NCBI GenBank assembly: GCA_026417975.1
Contig: JAOACD010000009.1
Coordinates: 248,001-312,000, forward strand
DNA: 64,000 nucleotides
Source of the DNA: Melioribacter sp.
GTDB taxonomy: Bacteria > Bacteroidota > Ignavibacteria > Ignavibacteriales > Melioribacteraceae
Direction: 5' to 3'
Shown: positions 25,134 through 33,878 of the stretch, piece by piece
How positions within the stretch are numbered: the first letter of the stretch is position 1
How the letters are laid out: every line of letters begins with the position of its first letter
Notes under the pieces: generated by a model
Told to the model about the DNA's origin: nothing
What the model saw: only the letters and a program-made list of their open reading frames with translations
Database searches by the model: none
Program-made: the position numbers and the translations under genes

Positions 25134-26441
25134 ATGACGGAAAATAACAATAAAAGTAGACTTAGATTTGTTACTCTCGATAGAGAAGAAACACAAAAAC
25201 TTACAGCAGTATTAAAAGTTGTTGGCGTAGGGGGAGGAGGTTGTAATGCTATTGATAGTATGATAAATCGTGGCTTAAGTGGAGTTGAGTTTATTGCAAT
25301 TAATACAGACGCACAAGCTTTAGCAAGAAGTTTAGCACCAACAAAAGTTCAAATTGGAGCAAATATTACTCGTGGTTTAGGAACAGGTGCTATTCCAAGT
25401 ATTGGTAAAAAGGCAGCTGAAGAAGATCGTGATAAATTGACAAGAATTTTAGATGGTAGTGATATGGTTTTTGTTACTTGTGGTATGGGAGGGGGAACAG
25501 GAACTGGAGCAGCTCCAATCGTCGCATCAATAGCAAAAAGTTTAGGTGCTTTAGTAGTAGGTATTGTAACAAAACCATTCTCTTGGGAAGGTAAACAGAG
25601 AATGAAAAATGCAGAAGAAGGAATAAAAGAATTAAAACAATATGTTGATAGTTTAATCGTTGTACCAAATAGTCGAATTCTAAGCATAGTTGACTCTGCC
25701 ACCGCTGCTGTTGCTGCTTTCGATAAACCAAATGAAATACTTTATGAGGCTACAAGAGGAATTGCTGATATCATTACTATGACAGGAATCATTAATGTTG
25801 ATTTTGCAGATGTTAGAACAGTAATGAAAGAGAGTGGACAAGCGTTAATGGGCTGTGGAATTGCTAGTGGTGAAAATCGAGCAATTGAAGCTGCTCAAAA
25901 GGCAATTTCTTCCCCATTGCTTGAAGGAATATCTATCAAAGGGGCAAAAAATATTTTGCTAAATGTTTCCGGTTCTTCAAATATGACAATGCAAGAAATT
26001 GAAGCTGGTAATAATATAATTTTTGAAGCTGCAGGTGAAGAAGCTAATGTGATTTTTGGGGTGGTAGTCAAAGAAGAATTGAATGATTATATTTCTTATA
26101 CAGTAATTGCCACAGGATTTGGTGCAAATGGTCAATCGAATGGAATAAGTAGTATTAATAAACAAAATTTGGAAGATAAAATTAAAAACAATAAAACTTC
26201 TACTGGTATAGGCGGCTTCCATAAAAATATATCACTTGACAATGTTGATGATTTGAATATCCCTACAATTCTTAGAATGAAGAGAAAGGATCCAGAATTG
26301 TTCCCCGATGATAATTTTCAGACTGGTTTCAAAACTGACTCAAATTTTGAAAACTTAAAAGATGAACCTAATAATAAGAAAAATGGGGATAACGATGGAG
26401 AAGAAGATAGCTCATCTTTCTTAAGGAAGATTATGGATTAA
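25134..26441 (+). CDS. ftsZ: Cell division GTPase FtsZ
   Basis: Tubulin-like GTPase forming the Z-ring. It has GVGGGGCNAIDSM, the tubulin signature GGGTGTGAAP, the synergy-loop region NVDFADVRTVMK and the C-terminal subdomain. The linker contains a DLNIPTILRM segment resembling the FtsA-binding peptide, followed by about 55 acidic/polar residues and a second short conserved-looking end SSFLRKIMD. Length 435 is within the Bacteroidota range. AAGGAGG just upstream of the ATG is the best ribosome-binding site in the cluster, fitting the need for more FtsZ than its neighbours. It is the last dcw gene; a weak hairpin follows. Confidence 0.98.
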   Translation: MTENNNKSRLRFVTLDREETQKLTAVLKVVGVGGGGCNAIDSMINRGLSGVEFIAINTDAQALARSLAPTKVQIGANITRGLGTGAIPSIGKKAAEEDRDKLTRILDGSDMVFVTCGMGGGTGTGAAPIVASIAKSLGALVVGIVTKPFSWEGKQRMKNAEEGIKELKQYVDSLIVVPNSRILSIVDSATAAVAAFDKPNEILYEATRGIADIITMTGIINVDFADVRTVMKESGQALMGCGIASGENRAIEAAQKAISSPLLEGISIKGAKNILLNVSGSSNMTMQEIEAGNNIIFEAAGEEANVIFGVVVKEELNDYISYTVIATGFGANGQSNGISSINKQNLEDKIKNNKTSTGIGGFHKNISLDNVDDLNIPTILRMKRKDPELFPDDNFQTGFKTDSNFENLKDEPNNKKNGDNDGEEDSSSFLRKIMD

Positions 26442-26442
26442 A

Positions 26443-26469
26443 GTAAGTTGGCTTACATTTTTACTTTTT
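26443..26469 (+). terminator. Possible weak terminator after ftsZ
   Basis: GTAAG (26443-26447) and CTTAC (26452-26456) form a 5-bp stem with a 4-nt loop, followed by the T-rich run 26457-26469. It starts two bases after the ftsZ stop. The stem is short, so termination would be inefficient if it works at all. Confidence 0.3.
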
Positions 26470-26733
26470 GTGTATAGATGGTATATTTTTGAAATTCAAT
26501 ATGATTCTTATTTATAACTATTTTTGGGACAATTCTAACTTAAGATGTGTGAAGATAATTAAGTAAATGATAAATTTTATTAGATTGTCAAAATAGTCTT
26601 ACCTAAAGCAGCTCAAAAATTTATTGTGATACTTTGAAAGTGATAATTAATTTTGTAAACAATGACTATAAATTATTTTTGTTTTACTCAAAGAATTACT
26701 AATTTGAAAAAGAAAAAATTGGCTTGAAGAACT
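26470..26733. other. Intergenic region between ftsZ and an outer-membrane-type gene
   Basis: About 260 nt of AT-rich sequence without a credible coding frame, RNA fold or repeat. It probably contains the promoter for the gene at 26734, but I see no clear -35/-10 pair. Confidence 0.4.
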
Positions 26734-27468
26734 ATGAAAAAATATATCGTTTTTTTATTTATAATTTTATTTGGTGTTATAACAAAAGCACAAGACGAAG
26801 AAGTTGGCTGGGTTTCACGTTTTGGAATAGCTGTGGGTATTAATCCAGCTTATGTCTTCCCAAATTTAGATGAGATTAATAAGCAAGTAACAAAAATGGG
26901 AATAGAAGAATTGAATAATTCTGGATTCATTATGATGGGAGGAAGTGGATATGCATATATAATGTTTGTTGAAAATCTAAGAATAGGTGCTATAGGGTTA
27001 GGTGGATCGACTTCTTCGAGTGGAAAAATTGGCAACTATGATAAAGAAGTTAAATATAGTCTTAGCTTAGGAGGATTAACTTTTGAATACACACTTCCAT
27101 TTATTAAAAATGTTGCTTTTTCTTTGGGGGCTATTATTGGTTATGGATCTTCTACAATTGATATTTATCAGACTTCAATGAATTATACATGGGAAAATTT
27201 GTGGTCAAAGGTAACTAAAGATATTTTGATTACTAGTGAAGTTAGTGATAAAGTTACCCAATCATTTTTGTTATTTTCGCCAATAATTAACTGTGATATC
27301 CCACTTAAAAGATTTATTTCTTTTAGAATTGGCGGTGGATATAATATAACATTTAATAAAAACTGGAAGATAAATAATAATAGAAGTATATCAAATGTCC
27401 CTTCTAATTTAACTGCAAACTCATTCTTTATTCAAACAGGTATTTATTTTGGATTCTTTGCATATTGA
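26734..27468 (+). CDS. Secreted beta-barrel-like protein of unknown function
   Basis: A 244-residue protein with a clear signal peptide (MKKYIVFLFIILFGVITKAQ, cleavage after Ala-Gln region) followed by alternating hydrophobic/polar strands rich in Gly and aromatics, such as SLSLGGLTFEYTLPF and ISFRIGGGYNITF. The C-terminus ends in aromatic-rich FFGFFAY, consistent with an outer-membrane beta barrel of the small porin-like type. No specific family is recognised. The following rfbB start lies two bases after its stop, so the two are probably co-transcribed, which hints at an envelope role without saying what it does. Confidence 0.6.
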   Translation: MKKYIVFLFIILFGVITKAQDEEVGWVSRFGIAVGINPAYVFPNLDEINKQVTKMGIEELNNSGFIMMGGSGYAYIMFVENLRIGAIGLGGSTSSSGKIGNYDKEVKYSLSLGGLTFEYTLPFIKNVAFSLGAIIGYGSSTIDIYQTSMNYTWENLWSKVTKDILITSEVSDKVTQSFLLFSPIINCDIPLKRFISFRIGGGYNITFNKNWKINNNRSISNVPSNLTANSFFIQTGIYFGFFAY

Positions 27469-27469
27469 A

Positions 27470-28489
27470 ATGAACAAAAAGACTGTACTTGTAACAGGTG
27501 GAGCAGGATTCATTGGCAGTAATTTTATAAATTACATATTATCTAAACGAGATGATTATTACATTATAAACCTTGATAAACTTACCTACGCTGGCAATCT
27601 AGAAAATCTTAAGCCTGTAGAAAAAAATAAAAATTATCATTTTATAAAAGGCGATATAACAAATCGAGAACTAGTCGATTATATCTTTAAAAAGTTTAAT
27701 ATAAAATATGTAATTAATTTTGCAGCGGAATCGCATGTAGATCGTAGCATCTTAGGTTCTGAGATTTTTTTTAGAACTAATGTAATTGGTACTAATGTTT
27801 TACTGGAAGCGTCAAAGAGATACGACATTGAAAAGTTTTTACAAATATCAACCGATGAAGTATATGGAAGTTTAGACAATGAAGGTTATTTTACTGAACA
27901 GACTCCCCTTTCGCCCAATAGTCCATACTCATCAAGTAAAGCAGCAGCAGATTTAATGGCTCTTGCTTTTCATCATACTTATAGATTACCCATAGTAATA
28001 ACAAGATGTTCAAATAATTATGGCCCTTATCAATTCCCCGAAAAGTTAATCCCTTTGATGATTATTAATTGTTTGAACAATAAAAAGCTTCCAGTATATG
28101 GAAAGGGATTAAATATAAGAGATTGGATTTTTGTAATTGACCATTGTAGAGCTATTGAATTGGTTTTAGAGAAAGGTAAAGAAGGAGAAGTTTATAATAT
28201 AGGTGCTAATTGTGAAATGAGAAATATTGATATTGTAAGATTGATTCTAAGAAAGTTAAATAAATCTGAAGATCTAATTGAATTTGTTAAGGATAGACCA
28301 GGTCATGATTATCGATATGCTATTGATTCTTCAAAGATTCAAAATGAACTTGGCTGGAAACCATTATTTAATTTTGAAAATGCATTAGATAATACAATTG
28401 ACTGGTATATTAAAAATAGAGATTGGTGGGAAAGAATAATTTCCGGTGATTACGTGAATTATTATAAAGCCCAGTATGGGGAATTGTAA
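27470..28489 (+). CDS. rfbB: dTDP-glucose 4,6-dehydratase RfbB
   Basis: NAD-dependent short-chain enzyme making dTDP-4-keto-6-deoxyglucose, the precursor of rhamnose and other deoxysugars. Evidence: the NAD-binding GGAGFIGSNF, FAAESHVDRSI, the catalytic STDEVYGS, and YSSSKAAAD with the Tyr and Lys of the active site, then NNYGPYQFPEKLIP typical of RfbB. Length 339 is normal. A TTG at 27449 would add seven residues inside the previous gene; ATG 27470 gives the standard start. rfbA, rfbC and rfbD are not in the window, so the rest of the pathway must lie elsewhere. Confidence 0.94.
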   Translation: MNKKTVLVTGGAGFIGSNFINYILSKRDDYYIINLDKLTYAGNLENLKPVEKNKNYHFIKGDITNRELVDYIFKKFNIKYVINFAAESHVDRSILGSEIFFRTNVIGTNVLLEASKRYDIEKFLQISTDEVYGSLDNEGYFTEQTPLSPNSPYSSSKAAADLMALAFHHTYRLPIVITRCSNNYGPYQFPEKLIPLMIINCLNNKKLPVYGKGLNIRDWIFVIDHCRAIELVLEKGKEGEVYNIGANCEMRNIDIVRLILRKLNKSEDLIEFVKDRPGHDYRYAIDSSKIQNELGWKPLFNFENALDNTIDWYIKNRDWWERIISGDYVNYYKAQYGEL

Positions 28490-28616
28490 ATTAATTTATT
28501 ATTCTAAATTGTACCCAAGATTGTTTTTCTACTGTATTTACAACAGAAAAAGTGATATTTTTTGATTTAATTTTATCAGATACTTACAACTTTATTAATA
28601 AATAAAAAAGAAGAAA

Positions 28617-30077
28617 ATGAAAATAAAAAAAATTGTTTATTTAATATTGATAATTAGTTATAATTTAATCTTAGCACAAGAATTGGAACAAACAACATCA
28701 AAGACCTTACAAACTGCACTAATGCAACCAATTACTGTTACAGTTGGCGGAAATTTTGTAATAACAGGTTCTTTTACGGCTTTAAGAACTCAGCGATTAG
28801 ATCATTTTATAACTACTCTTTATTCCAAAGCCCAAGAAATTTCATTAGGTAACATCAATAAACCCGAAGTAATAAGGCAAATCAAAAAAGAATTACAGAA
28901 ATATCCTTTAAGAGATATTACTTTAAAGAGAGCAGATGGAACTCAATTAAAAATTGATTTACTAAAATTTAGACTTACTGGTGATTTTAAATATAATCCA
29001 TATTTAATGAATGATGATGTAATAATTTTTCCGTCATATGACGAAAAGAAAAATATAATTGATATATCTGGTGCAGTAAATCATCCTACACAATTTCAAT
29101 TTGTAGAAGGTGATAGATTATCAGATGCAATTTTATTTGCAGGGGGTATCAATAAGGCTTATGATAATGTTACTGAAGCTGAAATTTCAAGATTGAAAGA
29201 TAATGGTAATTTAGAAGAAATTATTAAAGTAAAAATTACAGACGACATTCCATTACAAAGAGGAGATAGAATCAGGATCTTGTTCACTGAAAATAATAAA
29301 GTAGCTTTTAAAGTATTGGTTTTGGGTGAGGTTAATAGACCAGGTTATATTTACATAACTAAGAATAATACTACTATTAAAGAAGTAATAGAAAAAGCTG
29401 GGGGCTTTACTCAAGATGCAGATTTAAAAAGAGCAGAGATACTAAAAGGCACTGATGAAGCACAACTAATGAAAATTAAGGCTATTAGAGATGCCTACGA
29501 ACAAGATACTACTTTTACAACTCTGCCCTTAGTTCTTAAAACGGTTGATGAATTAAAAAGTGAAGAATTAAAAATGATGAGAGCTGCAAATGTTACTTAT
29601 GAAGAATTTCAGTATTCTTTTGCATATGACAATGCTTTGCGTTTTATAGAAAACAAAAGTGCAGTAGATTTTACAAAAATATTTTCAGATGCATACAAAG
29701 ATGGAAGTTTTATTGTTAATGACGGTGATGTAATTATAATACCTAAGAAACAAAATTTAGTTTATGTTTTTGGACAGGTTGTTAATCCTGGCTTTTACAT
29801 TTATGATTCAACAAAAACATGGAAAGATTATATAAAAGAAGCTGGAGGAATTACGGAACAAGCAAAAAATGGTAAAAAAACTCAGATTATAAAAGGATTG
29901 AGTAGAACCTGGTTTAATGCAGACGAAGTTAAACAAATTGAACCAGGTGATTTTATTTACGTGCCTAAATCTTTACCGCGTGATTTATCATATTATGTTC
30001 AGCAAATTGGTTCCGTATCTGGTATTTTGACGGCAGTTGTATCTGTAACATTTTTAATTATACAAGCACTAAAGTAA
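28617..30077 (+). CDS. Outer-membrane polysaccharide export protein (OPX, SLBB repeats)
   Basis: An export-channel protein of the Wza/OPX group. A signal peptide (residues 1-20, ending LILAQ) precedes a polysaccharide-export-like domain and at least three SLBB domains: about residues 143-190 (ISGAVNHPTQFQF), 238-285 (VLGEVNRPGYIYI) and 382-425 (VFGQVVNPGFYIY). The last 25 residues are a hydrophobic helix (SGILTAVVSVTFLIIQALK), in the place where Wza has the helix that lines the outer-membrane pore. Length 486 is longer than Wza (about 380) because of the extra SLBB domains. It is immediately upstream of the Wzz-type gene, its usual partner. Confidence 0.87.
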   Translation: MKIKKIVYLILIISYNLILAQELEQTTSKTLQTALMQPITVTVGGNFVITGSFTALRTQRLDHFITTLYSKAQEISLGNINKPEVIRQIKKELQKYPLRDITLKRADGTQLKIDLLKFRLTGDFKYNPYLMNDDVIIFPSYDEKKNIIDISGAVNHPTQFQFVEGDRLSDAILFAGGINKAYDNVTEAEISRLKDNGNLEEIIKVKITDDIPLQRGDRIRILFTENNKVAFKVLVLGEVNRPGYIYITKNNTTIKEVIEKAGGFTQDADLKRAEILKGTDEAQLMKIKAIRDAYEQDTTFTTLPLVLKTVDELKSEELKMMRAANVTYEEFQYSFAYDNALRFIENKSAVDFTKIFSDAYKDGSFIVNDGDVIIIPKKQNLVYVFGQVVNPGFYIYDSTKTWKDYIKEAGGITEQAKNGKKTQIIKGLSRTWFNADEVKQIEPGDFIYVPKSLPRDLSYYVQQIGSVSGILTAVVSVTFLIIQALK

Positions 30078-30085
30078 GAGTTTTT

Positions 30086-31309
30086 ATGGAACAAAGAGAA
30101 GAAAAGTTTATTGGTAGTACCTTTTTAGAATTTTTAAGAATAATTGTTAAATATCGAAAATTTATATTTTGGTTTGTGTTTACAATAACAACTGGTGCAA
30201 CATTATATGCATTGCTTGCACCAAAGTGGTATAAATCTACAGCTTCAGTATTTCCAGCTGAAAGAACTGATTTACTTTCTGCATTGTCAGGATTATCAAG
30301 CTTAGCAAAAGGCTTTTCTGCAAGCAAAGGATTAGCAGCTTTAACAGGAGCAAATACCGAAGCAGATAGATACATTGCAATATTAAAAAGCGCTACAATA
30401 ACAGATGATGTAATAAAGAAATTTAATCTGAGAAAAGTTTATGATATGGAAGATGACTACTATGAGAAAGTGGTTAAAGAATGGCAATCAAATCTAGATT
30501 TAGAAATTCAAGATGAAGGGAATTTAACTATTACAGTTTATGATAAAGACCCTAAAAGAGCTGCAGATATTGCAAATTATCTTGTTGAAAGGTTAAATGA
30601 AATAAATACAAGACTATCAGTTACAAATGCTAAAGCTAATAGAGAATTTGTAGAAAAAAGGTATTTACAAAATATTTCAGATATTAATAATCTTGAAACT
30701 GCTATGAAGCAATTTCAAGAAAAATATGGTGTTATAGCAATACCAGAACAGATTGAAGCTACTGTTAAATCAATGGCCAATATTTATTTAGAATTGTATA
30801 AAAAGGAAATTGAATATAATGTAATGCAGCAAACATATGGAAAGGAACATCCACTTGCGGCAAATGCTAAAATAGAAATGAATGAATTAAGGAAAAAAAT
30901 TAACCAACTAAATGCAGGGTCGGATATATCACAAAAAGATGTGAAGTTATTAATTCCATTTAAGGAAGCACCACATTTAGCAAACGAATATTTAAAAATC
31001 TATAGAAATCTTGAAATACAATATAAAATTCTAGAGTTTATTCAACCTTTATATGAGCAAGCAAAAGTTGAAGAAGCTAGAAATACACCATCTGTAATTG
31101 TACTAGATAAGGCGGCTCCAGCTGAAAGAAAAGCTAAACCTAAAGGAACTATATTTGCAGCTGTTAGTTTTGTAGTTTCAAGTATTCTATCAATTTTTAT
31201 AGCATTTTTTATGGAGTTTCTTAATAAGTTAAAGCTAACTTATCCAGAGAAATATATAGAACTAACTTCATGGATTAATCTTAATAGAATATTTAAAAAA
31301 GCTAACTAA
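30086..31309 (+). CDS. Wzz/PCP-type chain-length determinant protein, no kinase domain
   Basis: A polysaccharide co-polymerase of the inner membrane. It has an N-terminal helix (about residues 25-45, FIFWFVFTITTGATLYALL), a long periplasmic coiled-coil-rich region with a GNVR-like segment (TYGKEHPLAANAKIEMNEL), the motif PAERKAKPKG before the second helix (about 355-378), and a short cytoplasmic tail. It ends there: the BY-kinase domain of Wzc-type proteins is missing. It likely sets polymer length together with the Wzy-like protein downstream and contacts the OPX protein upstream. Length 407. Confidence 0.88.
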   Translation: MEQREEKFIGSTFLEFLRIIVKYRKFIFWFVFTITTGATLYALLAPKWYKSTASVFPAERTDLLSALSGLSSLAKGFSASKGLAALTGANTEADRYIAILKSATITDDVIKKFNLRKVYDMEDDYYEKVVKEWQSNLDLEIQDEGNLTITVYDKDPKRAADIANYLVERLNEINTRLSVTNAKANREFVEKRYLQNISDINNLETAMKQFQEKYGVIAIPEQIEATVKSMANIYLELYKKEIEYNVMQQTYGKEHPLAANAKIEMNELRKKINQLNAGSDISQKDVKLLIPFKEAPHLANEYLKIYRNLEIQYKILEFIQPLYEQAKVEEARNTPSVIVLDKAAPAERKAKPKGTIFAAVSFVVSSILSIFIAFFMEFLNKLKLTYPEKYIELTSWINLNRIFKKAN

Positions 31310-31333
31310 TAAAAATCTTTCTTCATATTATAA

Positions 31334-32410
31334 ATGTACGAAAACTTAAAAATCCTTCTAGATGAAGGGATGTCTTCTTATAAACATCCAACTGGTATAG
31401 GTCAGCATGCATTAAATTTATATAAGCATTTATCAAAATTAACTTTTTGTTCTATAACAAATTATTCTTATATGAGATTAATACCTAAAGGATTTAGAAA
31501 ATTTAGTATTGATCTATATATTAACTTAGTTCATCCATTTCGTAACTATGATGTAGTTCACTATCAAAATAATTTTGTTCCTTGTACAAAAGGTAAAAGT
31601 AAAAAAGTGGTAACCATACATGACCTTGGCGTCTTTCTTTACCCAGATACAGTTCCTTCCATTTATATTAGTTATAATAGACATTCTATTATAAATGCAA
31701 TAAAAAAAGCAGACGCAATCATTACTCCATCAGAATCTGTGAAAAATGAGATTTTGAATATGTTTGAATTCTCTGTAGAAAATAAAATATTTGTATGCTA
31801 TGATGGTATTAGAGATATTTTTTTTTGTTCTAAGGACAATCCGGATATTTTAAAAAAATATAATCTTACTGCTTACAATTACTACTTTTTTTTAGGGAGT
31901 TTGTCAAAAAGAAAAAATATAAGTTTTTTATTAAAAGCTTTTATTAAAGCAAGAAAAGAAAGACTAATTAGCAATCAAAGCTACTTGGTATTAGGGGGAT
32001 ATTTTTGGTGGGGGGCTGGAGAATTTAAAGATTTGATTAATATCAATAATGGTATTATTAGTTTAGGATATTTGTCTGATGAAGATATTCCATATTTATA
32101 TAAGTACTGCAGAGCATTTATTTTCCCTTCTATTTACGAAGGATTTGGTATGCCCATTGTTGAAGCAATGAGTCAAAACGTACCTATTATTGTTTCTAAT
32201 ATACCTACATCAGTAGAATTGGATAATAGACACAATAACCAAATGTTTGTTTTTGAATTAAATAACGTTGATGATTTTATTAACAAATTAAGTTTTGTTG
32301 ACTCTAATTTTGAACAAATTAGAAAAAAAATAAATTATGGTGATCTATCGATTTATAATTATGAAAATGTGGCTAAATATCACTTAGAGCTATACAAAAA
32401 AATAATATGA
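31334..32410 (+). CDS. Glycosyltransferase family 4
   Basis: GT-B retaining glycosyltransferase. The N-terminal acceptor domain begins KILLDEGMSSYKHPTGIGQ and includes TIHDLGVFLYPD; the C-terminal nucleotide-sugar domain has FFLGSLSKRKNI, the E-x7-E motif in YEGFGMPIVEAM, and SNIPTSVEL. These are group 1 (GT4) features as in mannosyl- and other hexosyltransferases of O-antigen loci. Donor and acceptor cannot be read from the sequence. It follows the Wzz-type gene by 24 nt and precedes the flippase by 7 nt. Confidence 0.88.
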   Translation: MYENLKILLDEGMSSYKHPTGIGQHALNLYKHLSKLTFCSITNYSYMRLIPKGFRKFSIDLYINLVHPFRNYDVVHYQNNFVPCTKGKSKKVVTIHDLGVFLYPDTVPSIYISYNRHSIINAIKKADAIITPSESVKNEILNMFEFSVENKIFVCYDGIRDIFFCSKDNPDILKKYNLTAYNYYFFLGSLSKRKNISFLLKAFIKARKERLISNQSYLVLGGYFWWGAGEFKDLININNGIISLGYLSDEDIPYLYKYCRAFIFPSIYEGFGMPIVEAMSQNVPIIVSNIPTSVELDNRHNNQMFVFELNNVDDFINKLSFVDSNFEQIRKKINYGDLSIYNYENVAKYHLELYKKII

Positions 32411-32417
32411 TGTTAAA

Positions 32418-33878
32418 GTGAGGCTAAAAGAATTAAATGATAATAAACTAAAGAGTATAAAGAAAAATACATTTTTTTCTCTGATAACAATTGTTCTTAG
32501 AGTTTTAGCTAATTTTTTTCTGTTCTGGACAATAGCACGTTTTTATGGTGCAGAAATATTTGGTCAATTTACTTATGCTTTTACTGTAGTAAATATCTTT
32601 ATGTTTTTAGCAGATTTTGGGTTGGATATTTTATTAATAACAGAGTTAGCTAAAAATAAAGATAGTTTTAACCGTGTATTTCAAGATTTTTTTCCTGTTA
32701 AAATTATTTTTATTGCTCTTACTTTTGTGATATTAATTGTCTATTCTCTGCTTGTAAATTTGAGCTCGACTTCATTTTGGCTTTTGATTATACTAAACTT
32801 TTACTTGGTATTTACTTCTTTACAAAATTATTTCATAGCATTTTTTAAGGGTATAGAATTATTATATCAAGAAACAAAAGTAACTTTCTTTTATAATATT
32901 TTATTATTGTTAGTAGTAATTGTTTTATGTTATAACCGTGCGTCAATTTACTGTTTCGCTTTTGCTTTGGTGATTATTAGATTGGTATCCTTGCTTTTAG
33001 TTTATAAATGTTTGCTTGATTTTAATGTAAGAATAAAAATAAAATTCAATGAACTACAAATTTCGAAATATAAAAGTCAAATTAGCATATTTGGGATTCA
33101 CTACATTTTCAATTATTTGTATTACAATATAGATACTTTACTACTTGCATATATTTTAGGTGAAAAGGCAGTAGGTATTTTTCAAGCCGTCTTTAAACTA
33201 TTGGTCATATTGTTAATAATCCCAGAGATAATTAACAATGCACTTTTACCATCTTTATCTAGATTATATACAGAAAATAGAACTACATGGTTAAAAATTT
33301 CTTCTTTAATGAACAAACTATTACTTATCACCATTTTTCCAGTAGTTATAATAATTTTTTTAAACGCTGATAGTATCATACACTTAGTCTATAGTAATCA
33401 ATATAATGAAGCAATACCTGTTCTTAAAGTTTATGTTTTTTCTATAGCAATTAGATTTATTATAGAACCATTAGGGATGGTACTCACTACATCTAATAGA
33501 CAAAAAATTAGAGCATTCACAGTTTTTTGGGTTACTATAATTAGCATTATTTTAAATATCATTCTGATTAAGCAATATAATATTATTGGGGCAGCACTTA
33601 CTGCAAATATTACTAATTTTATTGTACTGGTTATATATGTAATATCAAATCTCGGAATTTGCTTACAATGGTATTTAAATAAAAATGTACTTTATTTCGT
33701 TTTTTCTATTATAGTTTTTGCCTTTATTAATGCGTATATAGGCAATTTTATACTGAATATAATTCTATATATACTTTACTTGATTACTTTTGGATACTTT
33801 GTATTATTAAATGAAGAAGAAAGAAAATTTGCATTTCACAATGTTTTAACAAATAAAAATTTTTCTATAATGAAATGA
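32418..33878 (+). CDS. Wzx-type oligosaccharide flippase
   Basis: A polytopic membrane protein (486 residues, about 12-14 hydrophobic helices) of the MOP/polysaccharide-transport family. The opening pattern, FFLFWTIARFYGAEIFGQFTYAF-like with FG and ADFGLD a little later, is typical of Wzx flippases that turn lipid-linked repeat units across the inner membrane. The start is a GTG at 32418, with no in-frame ATG close by. Its stop overlaps the polymerase gene by 4 nt (ATGA), linking flippase and polymerase translation. Confidence 0.88.
   Translation: MRLKELNDNKLKSIKKNTFFSLITIVLRVLANFFLFWTIARFYGAEIFGQFTYAFTVVNIFMFLADFGLDILLITELAKNKDSFNRVFQDFFPVKIIFIALTFVILIVYSLLVNLSSTSFWLLIILNFYLVFTSLQNYFIAFFKGIELLYQETKVTFFYNILLLLVVIVLCYNRASIYCFAFALVIIRLVSLLLVYKCLLDFNVRIKIKFNELQISKYKSQISIFGIHYIFNYLYYNIDTLLLAYILGEKAVGIFQAVFKLLVILLIIPEIINNALLPSLSRLYTENRTTWLKISSLMNKLLLITIFPVVIIIFLNADSIIHLVYSNQYNEAIPVLKVYVFSIAIRFIIEPLGMVLTTSNRQKIRAFTVFWVTIISIILNIILIKQYNIIGAALTANITNFIVLVIYVISNLGICLQWYLNKNVLYFVFSIIVFAFINAYIGNFILNIILYILYLITFGYFVLLNEEERKFAFHNVLTNKNFSIMK

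Noticed and set aside
25349..25731. Two overlapping - strand frames inside ftsZ (up to 117 codons)
   Set aside because: They are antisense shadows of a strongly conserved gene, with low-complexity products and no start signals.
26507..26572. A 21-codon frame after ftsZ
   Set aside because: No ribosome-binding site, no recognisable composition, and length expected by chance.
28524..28551. Hairpin between rfbB and the OPX gene (TTTTTCT with AGAAAAA), considered as a terminator
   Set aside because: The stem is almost all A-T with a 2x2 internal loop and a T run only several bases later; too weak to support in this AT-rich DNA.
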